From Phycisphaerae bacterium (GTDB taxonomy: Bacteria; Planctomycetota; Phycisphaerae; Sedimentisphaerales; Anaerobacaceae): a stretch of DNA of 53,752 bases. Made by a program: the position numbers and the translations under genes. Location: the NCBI GenBank assembly GCA_028714255.1, contig JAQTMR010000014.1, forward strand, positions 1 to 53,752, given 5' to 3'. Of this stretch, positions 7,376 to 15,283 are shown in pieces. The number at the start of each line of letters is the position of its first letter. The stretch's first letter is position 1. Below the pieces are notes generated by a model. The model saw nothing but the letters and a program-made list of their open reading frames with translations. It ran no database searches and was not told the origin of the DNA.

Positions 7376-9849
7376 TGACCGTAGAATATTCCGTCAACAC
7401 TTGCAAAGAGTTGGAGAAGAAATGCCGTCTCGCGGATTTGCATCGTCCAATTCGGATTGCCCGCTACGAAAGCGGAACCGAATTAGTCTATGATGTCACC
7501 GGGGTTGCACAGCCAAACACGGCGAAAGTGCGTCTGGTCGTCGAAGATTTTGTAGGCGGAGGATTCGCGGGCCAGGTTTACAAGATAAAGATACTGGCTC
7601 TCGAAGGCGGCCCGATAGAAGGCCTCGAAGTCGCCGGCGTTTACGCGATGAAGATTCTCATTCCCCCCTCCGGCAACGCCAAGCTGTTCCGCAATATGTT
7701 GTATTGGGTCGGCTTCCAGGGGCCTTTTCAGCCGCAGCTCAACCCCGCGGCAGCCAGGGCCGGCGCCCTTTGGCAGAAATTTATCCGCCGAGCCGCGAAA
7801 ATTCAATTCGGCAGTGAAACATCTGTCGTCAATATCCACGCAACATTCGTTGATGATACGCTCGGCAGTTGCGGCGAATTGAGCGAATGGGTTAACGGGC
7901 GCACCTGGCGGATGGAGGTCGATGACCGGCTGGATTTGCTGAAGAAATGGCGCCGCGGCAAATTAACCGGCGGCCAACAACCCGGCTCACCGGAATATCG
8001 AACAAAAAGACTATTTATGCAGGACTTCGTAAGCCTGCTGCACAACATAGGGGCATACGAATTCGCAAGGCAATATGAATGGTCAACCTGCAAAAGTCAG
8101 CCGAACTGCCTCAAACGCAAAGACTCCGAGGACAACCCTTTAGCCGGCTTGACGGCCGTCGATTTCAGGGCCGGACTTGCCCTGCTGCCGTTTTTGCCGA
8201 TGAGCCCCGGCGATTTCAAATTGATAATCAACGGAATTACACGAGGCTCTCTCGTACAGTTCGACCGCGGAGATATAAATAAACTGCAAACCTTCGTCAA
8301 CGCACACAGCGACCAGTTCGCGGATATGCGCGAGATGCTCGAGAGATTAAAGGCCGATGAACAGGTCTATCGAGATTCGCTGCCTGATATTACACACAAT
8401 CATATTCGGCTGCTCTACACTAAGAAACTATGGTCAACAATTCTCGACAGCGCAGTAACCGGCTGGAAAGTACGGAACTTAGTTGACGAAGAACATGAGC
8501 AAAAGTTGCGAAACAGTAAAATTCTGACGCTTCTGTTTTTCGCGCTCGGGCTGATACCTTTTTTGGGCCGATTCGTCCGTCGGCTCTGGGCCCGGCCGGA
8601 CTGGCGAAAACATTACGCCGCAATGCTGACAAGCGGGAAATACTTATTAAAGGCATTCCGGACAAAAATTACCGAAAAGGCCGTCGCATGGCACAGGTCA
8701 GGACGCATTAGCGAAAAGCAGACCCTCAAACTTGCTGAGCAGCCCTGGCGATATTTTTACCATCTGCCTTTTTTGATTTTGATTTTCCCCGGCCTGCATA
8801 GATTCCTGACCGACTCGGCATTCTTCAAAGATAAACTTCATTATCTTTTCATTCGACCAATCAAACTTTACTTCAGCACAGAGCTTCGCGAAGACTGGCT
8901 CCGTGACATGGTCAGCGAGGGCAAAAAAAAGCACATCCTCACCAATCAGGACGCCGAGACGATACTCTCTCAACTGCACGAACCATACATCCAGCGATAC
9001 CTCGTTAGTTTAGTTGTGCATCTTATGACGTTACCGCTAACGCAGATTGTATCAGTTATTTTAGCCTGGATATATTGGCGAAGAACCGGCGACGAACTCG
9101 GAGCCGGCGGCATACTGGTTTTGTTCCAGGTAATGCCCCTTTCGCCCGGCTCACTTGCCAGAGGTTTCTACGCGGTCGGAATCGCGATTTACGACCGCAG
9201 CTTCAAGGACTACAACATCGCTGTATTTCTCAGTTTTCTAAAATACATCGGCTATCTCGCGTTTCCCATTCAAATGACATACCGCTACCCGGAACTTGCG
9301 CGATTTATGGCGGCCCACTGGGCGACCGAAGCGGTGCATACTGTCCCTGTCTTCGGCGAAAGAGGCGCACTGCTCGAGCACTGGGTATTTAACCTGTTCT
9401 ACAACTGGCCTTTGACGATACGCCGCCGGATGCGCAAGCGCGCCCAGATTCGAACATCGATGAAGCCGAGATATTGGCACGTCGGTTGCTGCGCAATCGC
9501 TGCCGCATTGATATTTGGGTTCATCGACTTTCTGTATCTCAGAAGCACTGGAGAATTGCCGGGCCTCAAAGATATCTGGTGGCCCGTTGTAACTGTGCCA
9601 TTTCTTTGCGGAATGGCAACAACCCTCGGCTGCCGGGGAGCGGCTTTGAGCAGGCGAATTATCGCCTCGGCCGTCTGCGGCGTCGCCGCTGGCGCACTTT
9701 ACACGTTATTTTCCGTAATATTGGGCCGCGGCAGCGGAATTGAGGCTCATAACCCTATGATAATCTTTACCTGGCGGGCATTCGTCTTCGCGGTTTTTTC
9801 GACTGCGGCAACATTGCTTACAGAACTCAATTTGCCTGAACCGGACTAA
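7375..9849 (+). CDS. Large membrane protein with a protein-kinase-like N-terminal domain
   Basis: About 824 residues. I do not recognise a named family. The N-terminal 300 residues resemble a protein kinase fold: a glycine-rich loop VGGGFAGQVYKIKI (about 60-73), a VYAMKI segment with a possible VAIK lysine at 93, a hinge-like LSEWVNGRTW (about 169-178), a CKSQPNCLKR stretch (about 239-248) in the place of a catalytic loop, and AVDFRAG (about 261-267) where DFG would stand. The usual HRD is absent, so it could be an atypical or inactive kinase. After about residue 380 come several hydrophobic segments, mostly between 384-405, 460-480, 545-620 and 700-820. It starts at an ATG overlapping the pgpA stop, with GGAG 8 bases upstream. 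The fusion and the coupling to pgpA suggest an envelope or lipid role (inference). Confidence 0.75.
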   Translation: MTVEYSVNTCKELEKKCRLADLHRPIRIARYESGTELVYDVTGVAQPNTAKVRLVVEDFVGGGFAGQVYKIKILALEGGPIEGLEVAGVYAMKILIPPSGNAKLFRNMLYWVGFQGPFQPQLNPAAARAGALWQKFIRRAAKIQFGSETSVVNIHATFVDDTLGSCGELSEWVNGRTWRMEVDDRLDLLKKWRRGKLTGGQQPGSPEYRTKRLFMQDFVSLLHNIGAYEFARQYEWSTCKSQPNCLKRKDSEDNPLAGLTAVDFRAGLALLPFLPMSPGDFKLIINGITRGSLVQFDRGDINKLQTFVNAHSDQFADMREMLERLKADEQVYRDSLPDITHNHIRLLYTKKLWSTILDSAVTGWKVRNLVDEEHEQKLRNSKILTLLFFALGLIPFLGRFVRRLWARPDWRKHYAAMLTSGKYLLKAFRTKITEKAVAWHRSGRISEKQTLKLAEQPWRYFYHLPFLILIFPGLHRFLTDSAFFKDKLHYLFIRPIKLYFSTELREDWLRDMVSEGKKKHILTNQDAETILSQLHEPYIQRYLVSLVVHLMTLPLTQIVSVILAWIYWRRTGDELGAGGILVLFQVMPLSPGSLARGFYAVGIAIYDRSFKDYNIAVFLSFLKYIGYLAFPIQMTYRYPELARFMAAHWATEAVHTVPVFGERGALLEHWVFNLFYNWPLTIRRRMRKRAQIRTSMKPRYWHVGCCAIAAALIFGFIDFLYLRSTGELPGLKDIWWPVVTVPFLCGMATTLGCRGAALSRRIIASAVCGVAAGALYTLFSVILGRGSGIEAHNPMIIFTWRAFVFAVFSTAATLLTELNLPEPD

Positions 9850-9899
9850 AAATAATTTTGGGCTTTTTTCCTTGAGATAAACCAGAATTTGTGCAACAA

Positions 9900-9928
9900 T
9901 TGAAACCCGACCAGTTGTTAAATATTAC
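9900..9928 (+). promoter_or_regulatory. Candidate sigma-70-type promoter
   Basis: TTGAAA at 9900-9905 and TATTAC at 9923-9928 are separated by 17 bases, in the 145-base gap before the 9995 gene. Five of six and four of six bases match the consensus. Not tested. Confidence 0.35.
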
Positions 9929-9994
9929 TACTTGTTAAGGATTTTGGCTGAACAGGGAGGTTAGAAAAACTGTTTTGGAGGATTTCTCCTAATT

Positions 9995-10753
9995 ATGTCA
10001 AGTAGTTACATTTCCCTGTGCGATGATTTTTATATCGATATGCACATCAACACCAAACTGCCCCTGCCGAGGCAGCGCGATACTCTTTTAGCATTTTTCG
10101 AGCGGATACAAAAACAGTTCCCTTCTATGGGCTGTTTCTCCAAAGGCGAAAACAATGAGTACTGCCTCGAAGAAGAACGAAACGACGGCCAGTGCCGATG
10201 GATTACTCTCGAAAAAGACCGTATCGGCTCCGGAGTGGTCAATCCCTCAACCTTCGAAGATGCCTACCAGCAGGACAACCTGATAATTGAGCTGGCGCCG
10301 TATATGCTCAGCGTAAGTCACCTCGATATCGATTCGCTGGATGTCACCTTCACTATGGATTTTGATTACGCCGGCAGCCACGATGAGGTCATCGCCGAAG
10401 CTCTGTTCGGTTCGACCGCCTTTAACTGCCTACTCGATTTACCTGCGGTAAAACCCGTCGCCTTTTCCCCCACTGTGGTGGTGGCGCTGTCCGAAGACTG
10501 CCTTACACAGGGGAAAATAAGCGTAGAGTCAAAAACAAGCGTTTATGAGCCAAGGGGGAAAAGACAGACGACAGACGAGGCGATAAGTTTGTCTTTTACG
10601 ATTCGCCAATTCCCCTCAAGCTCGGAAAATTTCGATGCACGAAAATCATTTGAGAATCAACATCGGCTGGTTGAGGAGCTAATGGCTGAAAAAATAGTCC
10701 CGAACTTCGTCCAGCCGCTGATTAACGTAATTGCGCAGAAACGATTAACCTGA
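9995..10753 (+). CDS. Conserved-looking hypothetical protein
   Basis: 252 residues, no signal peptide and no membrane segment. It begins MSSSYISLCDDFYIDMHINTKL and has regular alternating strand and helix segments, including the acidic LDIDSLDVTFTMDFDYAGSHDE (about 110-131). I do not recognise a family or catalytic motif. GGAGGA at 9977-9982 is 12 bases before the ATG, and a candidate promoter is present at 9900-9928. It is followed after 19 bases by a small membrane protein gene that has its own GGGAGG site, so the two likely form a unit ending at the terminator at 11266. Confidence 0.7.
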   Translation: MSSSYISLCDDFYIDMHINTKLPLPRQRDTLLAFFERIQKQFPSMGCFSKGENNEYCLEEERNDGQCRWITLEKDRIGSGVVNPSTFEDAYQQDNLIIELAPYMLSVSHLDIDSLDVTFTMDFDYAGSHDEVIAEALFGSTAFNCLLDLPAVKPVAFSPTVVVALSEDCLTQGKISVESKTSVYEPRGKRQTTDEAISLSFTIRQFPSSSENFDARKSFENQHRLVEELMAEKIVPNFVQPLINVIAQKRLT

Positions 10754-10772
10754 ACTACCGGGAGGCCGTTTA

Positions 10773-11231
10773 ATGACTATCGAAGCGCCGCTCAGCAAAT
10801 CCAAAAAAAATAATCTTAAAATCTATATTTTCGTTTGTATTCTCATCGGGGTTTGGTTCGGATACGATGGCTATTTCAGCGAAAAGTTCATACAAAAACA
10901 CACAAATAACGATAAACCGGACAGCACGCTGGTCTTCAATCGAAAATCGCCGCCGTTTTTCATTGCCGCAGGAGTGCTTTTAGGCGTGTATTTACTCGCA
11001 ATCAAAAATAAAAAGCTCGTCGCAGATGAGAATGAGTTTGTAATCGGCAGCAAAGAAAAAATTCCATATAGCGCCATACAAAAAATAAACAAAACCAACT
11101 TTGACTCGAAGGGCTTCTTTCTCATTACATACAAAAACAACAATGGCAGCGAAATTAATCGCAAAATAAGCGACAGAACCTACGATAACCTGGCAGCGGT
11201 ACTGGATAAACTCGTGGCAAAAATTAGTTGA
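10773..11231 (+). CDS. Two-TM membrane protein with PH-like tail, hypothetical
   Basis: 152 residues. Two hydrophobic helices are visible, at about 17-31 and 60-77, separated by a polar loop. The C-terminal 65 residues alternate strand-like segments (NEFVIGSKEKIPYSAIQKIN and GFFLITYKNNNG) and end in a helix. That layout is seen in bacterial PH-like membrane proteins, but the match is by pattern only. GGGAGG precedes the ATG. It is the last gene before an intrinsic terminator. Confidence 0.68.
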   Translation: MTIEAPLSKSKKNNLKIYIFVCILIGVWFGYDGYFSEKFIQKHTNNDKPDSTLVFNRKSPPFFIAAGVLLGVYLLAIKNKKLVADENEFVIGSKEKIPYSAIQKINKTNFDSKGFFLITYKNNNGSEINRKISDRTYDNLAAVLDKLVAKIS

Positions 11232-11265
11232 ATTCACCGCAATAAACCCTAAAATCCCGTTAGTT

Positions 11266-11307
11266 AACCGCAATAGATTATGCTGCTAAGCTGTTGCGGT
11301 TTATTTT
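11266..11307 (+). terminator. Intrinsic terminator
   Basis: AACCGCAA at 11266-11273 pairs with TTGCGGTT at 11294-11301, extended by TAG/CTG, then TATTTTT. It ends the 9995-11231 unit 35 bases after its last stop codon and separates it from purA. Confidence 0.75.
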
Positions 11308-11345
11308 TGGGGATATAGGAAACATATTTTGAAAAGTGGGTATAA

Positions 11346-12620
11346 ATGAACTCTTGTATCGTAGGATTGCAATGGGGCGACGAAGGCAAAGGCAAAGTTA
11401 TAGATATACTTGCCGAGAAAAGCGATATAGTCGTCAGATATAACGGCGGCGCAAACGCAGGCCATACCGTTGTCATAGCAGGTGACAAGTTCGCTTTGCA
11501 TCTTCTGCCCAGCGGCTCGGTTCGCCCGAATATCTTCTGCGTAATCACAAACGCAGTGGTAATCGACGCCGACTGCATCCTCCAGGAAATTGACGCCCTG
11601 GCCCAAAAAGGAATTACGTTAAAGAACAGGTTCCTCATAAGTGAAAATGCCCACGTTGTCCTCGATTATCATAAAAAAGAGGACCAACTGCGCGAAGATT
11701 CGCTCGGCAAAAACAAAATCGGAACAACAATCCGAGGCATTGGCCCCTGTTATGCCGACAAGGCAGGCAGAAGCCACGCCATCCGTATGGCCGACTTCAG
11801 AAACCTCGAACAGCTTAAAGACAAGCTGCAAGCAATAGTTGAATACAAAAACAAAGTCTTCACGGCTCTCTATAACGCAGAGCCCGTAAACGCAGACGAA
11901 ATCTTCGAAAAGTGCAAATTTTACGCCGACAAACTTCTGCCGTTTGTTACCGACACGACCGAATTTCTGCACAAATCGATTGCCGCCGGCAAATCCATTC
12001 TCTTCGAAGGAGCGCAAGGCTCGCTGTTGGACCTCGACCACGGCACTTTCCCCTATGTAACCAGCTCGAACTCAAGCGCGCTGGGTATGTCGGTCGGCAG
12101 CGGTGTACCCGCTAAAATGGTCGATAAATTCATCGGCATAGCCAAGGCCTACACAACAAGAGTCGGCGCAGGTCCATTTCCAACAGAACAGGAGAACGAA
12201 ATCGGCCAATATATCCGCGACAAAGGACACGAATACGGCACCACCACGGGCAGGCCTCGCCGATGCGGCTGGTTCGACGCCGTGGCGGTATCCTACACCG
12301 TGACCATAGGAGCTATCGATGCCATAGCCTTGATGCACCTCGATACACTCGCGGGCCTGAAAGAAATAAAACTCTGCAGGGCGTATAAAATTGATGGAAA
12401 AGAAACGACCTTCTTTCCCGCCAATATTGACAGGCTTTCGAAGGCAACTCCGATTTATGAAACCGTCCCCGGCTGGGACAAGGACATTACCGAAGTAAAT
12501 GACTTTTACGATTTGCCCGCTAACGCACAAAACTTCATTTGCCTTATTGAAGAAATGGTCAAGATACCCGTCACGATTATCGGGGTCGGACCGAAACGAA
12601 CACAAACAATATTCAGATAA
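11346..12620 (+). CDS. purA: Adenylosuccinate synthase
   Basis: Joins IMP and aspartate using GTP to form adenylosuccinate, the first committed step to AMP. 424 residues, the usual length. The GTP-binding motif QWGDEGKGK is at 9-17 with the catalytic Asp12, NAGHTV follows near 38-43 with the catalytic His, GTTIRGIGPCYADKAGR is present, FEGAQGSLLDLDHGTFPYVTSS is near residue 220, and TTTGRPRRCGWFD is near residue 300. It begins the long co-directional run that continues through uppS, cdsA, phoH, the HD protein, ybeY and recO. It has only a weak ribosome site and follows a terminator, so it probably has its own promoter. Confidence 0.97.
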   Translation: MNSCIVGLQWGDEGKGKVIDILAEKSDIVVRYNGGANAGHTVVIAGDKFALHLLPSGSVRPNIFCVITNAVVIDADCILQEIDALAQKGITLKNRFLISENAHVVLDYHKKEDQLREDSLGKNKIGTTIRGIGPCYADKAGRSHAIRMADFRNLEQLKDKLQAIVEYKNKVFTALYNAEPVNADEIFEKCKFYADKLLPFVTDTTEFLHKSIAAGKSILFEGAQGSLLDLDHGTFPYVTSSNSSALGMSVGSGVPAKMVDKFIGIAKAYTTRVGAGPFPTEQENEIGQYIRDKGHEYGTTTGRPRRCGWFDAVAVSYTVTIGAIDAIALMHLDTLAGLKEIKLCRAYKIDGKETTFFPANIDRLSKATPIYETVPGWDKDITEVNDFYDLPANAQNFICLIEEMVKIPVTIIGVGPKRTQTIFR

Positions 12621-12663
12621 TTTCAGTTAGGCTGCAACTGCGATACGCCAATCGCTATATACT

Positions 12664-13431
12664 ATGGAAAGCTTCGAAGAAAAGCTTGAAGAAACCGCTA
12701 AACGCCTCGGCTTAACAACCCCGCAGATACCCCGTCACCTCGCCATCATTATGGACGGCAACGGCCGATGGGCAGAGGGGAAAAACTTGCCGAGAGTCTT
12801 CGGCCATCGCCAGGGTGCGATAACCGTAGAAAAAATAGCTCAATTCTGCGTTGACTTCGGTATCGAATCTTTGACCTTATACTCCTTCAGTATAGAAAAC
12901 TGGAAAAGACCAAAAACAGAAGTCAATTCCCTGATGCACCTCTATACCCAATACCTAATCGAGATTCGCCCCACGCTTATGAAAAACAACGTCAAGCTCG
13001 TGCACCTCGGACGACTGGACCAGCTGCCGCCGGAGGTAAAAAAAGAGCTCGCGAAGACTATGGAACTAACCGCCGTCAACACAGGTATGATACTTGCCCT
13101 GGCGCTAAACTACGGAGGCAGGGTCGAGATAATAGACGCGGCAAAAAAAATAGCTCAAAAATGTAAAGATGGGCAGCTCAATATCGAAGATATTGATGAA
13201 CAGTGCATAAGCCGGCACCTGTACACCGCCGGCCTGGCTGAACCGGACCTGCTGATACGCACCGCGAACGAAATGAGAATCAGCAACTTCCTGCTCTGGC
13301 AAATTTCTTACAGCGAATTCTATGTTACAGAAACTCTTTGGCCGGATTTCAAACAGTCAGATTTGGAAAAGGCGATACTCGCTTACGCAAAGCGAACCAG
13401 GCGATTCGGCGATATCAAAAAAAACATTTGA
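12664..13431 (+). CDS. uppS: Isoprenyl transferase (undecaprenyl diphosphate synthase)
   Basis: Extends farnesyl diphosphate with isopentenyl units in cis to make the carrier lipid for peptidoglycan and other glycans. 255 residues. Motifs: HLAIIMDGNGRWA with the catalytic Asp31, LPRVFGHRQGA, TLYSFSIENWKRP, ALNYGGRVEI, and near the C-terminus EPDLLIRTANEMRISNFLLWQ, matching the family's RTSGE-type box (here RTANE), then YSEFYVTETLWPDF. The N-terminus has about 20 extra residues. It lies between purA and cdsA, which is its usual partner. Confidence 0.96.
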   Translation: MESFEEKLEETAKRLGLTTPQIPRHLAIIMDGNGRWAEGKNLPRVFGHRQGAITVEKIAQFCVDFGIESLTLYSFSIENWKRPKTEVNSLMHLYTQYLIEIRPTLMKNNVKLVHLGRLDQLPPEVKKELAKTMELTAVNTGMILALALNYGGRVEIIDAAKKIAQKCKDGQLNIEDIDEQCISRHLYTAGLAEPDLLIRTANEMRISNFLLWQISYSEFYVTETLWPDFKQSDLEKAILAYAKRTRRFGDIKKNI

Positions 13432-13467
13432 CAACAACCGGACAGGCCTGACAGACCACTAACAATT

Positions 13468-14328
13468 ATGCTCAAATACAGATTGATTTTCGGCACATTG
13501 ATGACGGCATTCTTTGCCGCCGTAATCGTCTTCGACGGCTGGTTGGACGGAACACTCACCGCCTCGGCTGCCGATGATGGCTCGGTGCAGGCAACTATCC
13601 TTTGTATTCTCGCCGCCCTGCTAATAATACCTGCCAATCTCGAACTATCGAAACTTGCCGCGGCAAAAAATCTGAAGATTTTCACTCCCATCACAATCAT
13701 AGCCTCGATTTTATTCGCAACCAGCTTGTATTGGCCCCAGTTGCTCATAATCTCGCCGGAGCTTTACTTGTTACTCATCTCAGCCTTTTCGCTGTTAGCA
13801 TTGCTTCTTTATCAATATATCCGCTACGGCACATCAGATGTCCTGGCCAATTGCGGAGCGAGCTATTTTTCCATTATTTATCTCGGAATTTTAGCCGCCT
13901 TCGTAGTCGCCCTGCGCATTGACTTCGGCCCGTGGCATCTGCTGATGTTTATTTTTGTCATAAAATCCGCCGACATAGGAGCTTACTCGTTCGGAACCCT
14001 CTTCGGCAAACACAAATTCTCGCCCAAAATCAGCCCCGGCAAAACATGGGAGGGTATGGCTGGAGCCGTAGCCGCTGCGATTATAGTCGCTATTTTCTTT
14101 GCCGTAACTTGTGATATAATGGCCTGGTGGTCAGCCGTAATCTTTGGCTTTTGTTTTGCCTTCATCGGACAGATGGGCGACTTGGCAGAATCCATGCTGA
14201 AGAGGGACGCAAAGCAAAAAGATTCGGCAAACAATGTCCCGGGCTTCGGCGGAATACTCGACATCCTTGACTCACTGTTGCCGGCGACGCCGTTCGCGTA
14301 CTTGTTCTTTATGCTTAATTCGCAATAG
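13468..14328 (+). CDS. cdsA: Phosphatidate cytidylyltransferase
   Basis: Makes CDP-diacylglycerol from CTP and phosphatidate, the branch point of phospholipid synthesis. 286 residues with about seven membrane helices. The C-terminal signature runs from GDLAESMLKRDAKQKDS to VPGFGGILDILDSLL; the usual GHGG is GFGG here, and the metal-binding Asp residues are kept. It directly follows uppS and precedes phoH by 10 bases. It supplies precursor for the pathway that pgpA, coded about 6 kb upstream, completes. Confidence 0.94.
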   Translation: MLKYRLIFGTLMTAFFAAVIVFDGWLDGTLTASAADDGSVQATILCILAALLIIPANLELSKLAAAKNLKIFTPITIIASILFATSLYWPQLLIISPELYLLLISAFSLLALLLYQYIRYGTSDVLANCGASYFSIIYLGILAAFVVALRIDFGPWHLLMFIFVIKSADIGAYSFGTLFGKHKFSPKISPGKTWEGMAGAVAAAIIVAIFFAVTCDIMAWWSAVIFGFCFAFIGQMGDLAESMLKRDAKQKDSANNVPGFGGILDILDSLLPATPFAYLFFMLNSQ

Positions 14329-14338
14329 GGGAAAGCTT

Positions 14339-15283
14339 TTGGAAGTTACCATACAATTAGATTCGACCAACAAGCAGCTTGAGTTGTTCGGCCCGGGTGA
14401 CAGCCACCTTCGACTTCTGCGACAGGCCCTCGACATCCAGATTACCGCCCGGCAGTCCAACCTGATAATCACCGGCAAAGCAGAAAACGTCAACAAGGCC
14501 GCTGAAATCATAGACAAGTTGGATAAACGATTACTCAAATACGGCTCACTTACCATTAGCGATGTAAACGACATGCTCGCCGCTCAGGACGATTTGGCCG
14601 ATACCAGCGAGGCCATCGCCGTATATTCCCACAAAAAGGTCATCGAGCCGTCAACAAATGGGCAGCTAAAGTACGTCGAAGAAATGCTGGCCAACGACCT
14701 TACATTTTGTATAGGACCGGCCGGGACAGGAAAAACATATCTGGCCGTCGCTGTTGCGGTTTCAATGCTCAGAAAAAAACAAGTCAGAAAATTAATCCTC
14801 GCACGCCCTGCCGTAGAAGCGGGCGAAAGGCTCGGTTTCCTGCCCGGAGATTTGCAGGCTAAGGTAAACCCCTATCTTCGCCCGCTCTTCGACGCACTCG
14901 AAGATATGATGGATTTCGGCCAGATGAGAAAATTTATGGAACTCGACGTTATCGAAATCATTCCGCTTGCCTTTATGCGGGGCCGAACCCTCAACGAAGC
15001 CGTCATCATCTGCGACGAGGCACAAAACACCTCCGCACTGCAAATGCTGATGGTATTGACCAGATTGGGCCATGGCTCTAAAATGATAGTAACAGGCGAC
15101 ATAACTCAAATCGACCTGGCCGACGGACAAAAAAGCGGATTGGTCGAAGCCATCGCAACGCTCAAGCATATCAAAGGCATAGGTTTCGCCGAACTGTCAC
15201 ATAAAGATATCGTCCGGCACAGACTCGTTCAAAATATCGTGCGAGCATACAAAAAAAATACGAAAGCAGGAAAAATAAAATAA
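14339..15283 (+). CDS. phoH: PhoH-like ATPase
   Basis: About 314 residues. The frame is open from 14234, but that would overlap cdsA; a GGGGA site stands 8 bases before a TTG at 14339 that yields MEVTIQLDSTN. An N-terminal KH-like segment (about 10-60) is followed by a RecA-type ATPase with Walker A GPAGTGKTYLAVAV, the RPAVEAGERLGFLPGDL segment, Walker B VIICDEAQNT, and GDITQIDL. PhoH proteins are RNA-linked ATPases or helicases. They are often next to ybeY and a membrane HD protein, as here, suggesting a role in ribosome and RNA quality control. Confidence 0.95.
   Translation: MEVTIQLDSTNKQLELFGPGDSHLRLLRQALDIQITARQSNLIITGKAENVNKAAEIIDKLDKRLLKYGSLTISDVNDMLAAQDDLADTSEAIAVYSHKKVIEPSTNGQLKYVEEMLANDLTFCIGPAGTGKTYLAVAVAVSMLRKKQVRKLILARPAVEAGERLGFLPGDLQAKVNPYLRPLFDALEDMMDFGQMRKFMELDVIEIIPLAFMRGRTLNEAVIICDEAQNTSALQMLMVLTRLGHGSKMIVTGDITQIDLADGQKSGLVEAIATLKHIKGIGFAELSHKDIVRHRLVQNIVRAYKKNTKAGKIK

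Noticed and set aside
9977-9989. GGAG-GATTT-CTCC hairpin covering the ribosome site of the 9995 gene
   Set aside because: Only four base pairs; too weak to claim regulation.
14234-14338. Upstream extension of phoH
   Set aside because: It would overlap cdsA by about 95 bases; the TTG at 14339 has a good ribosome site and gives a normal start.
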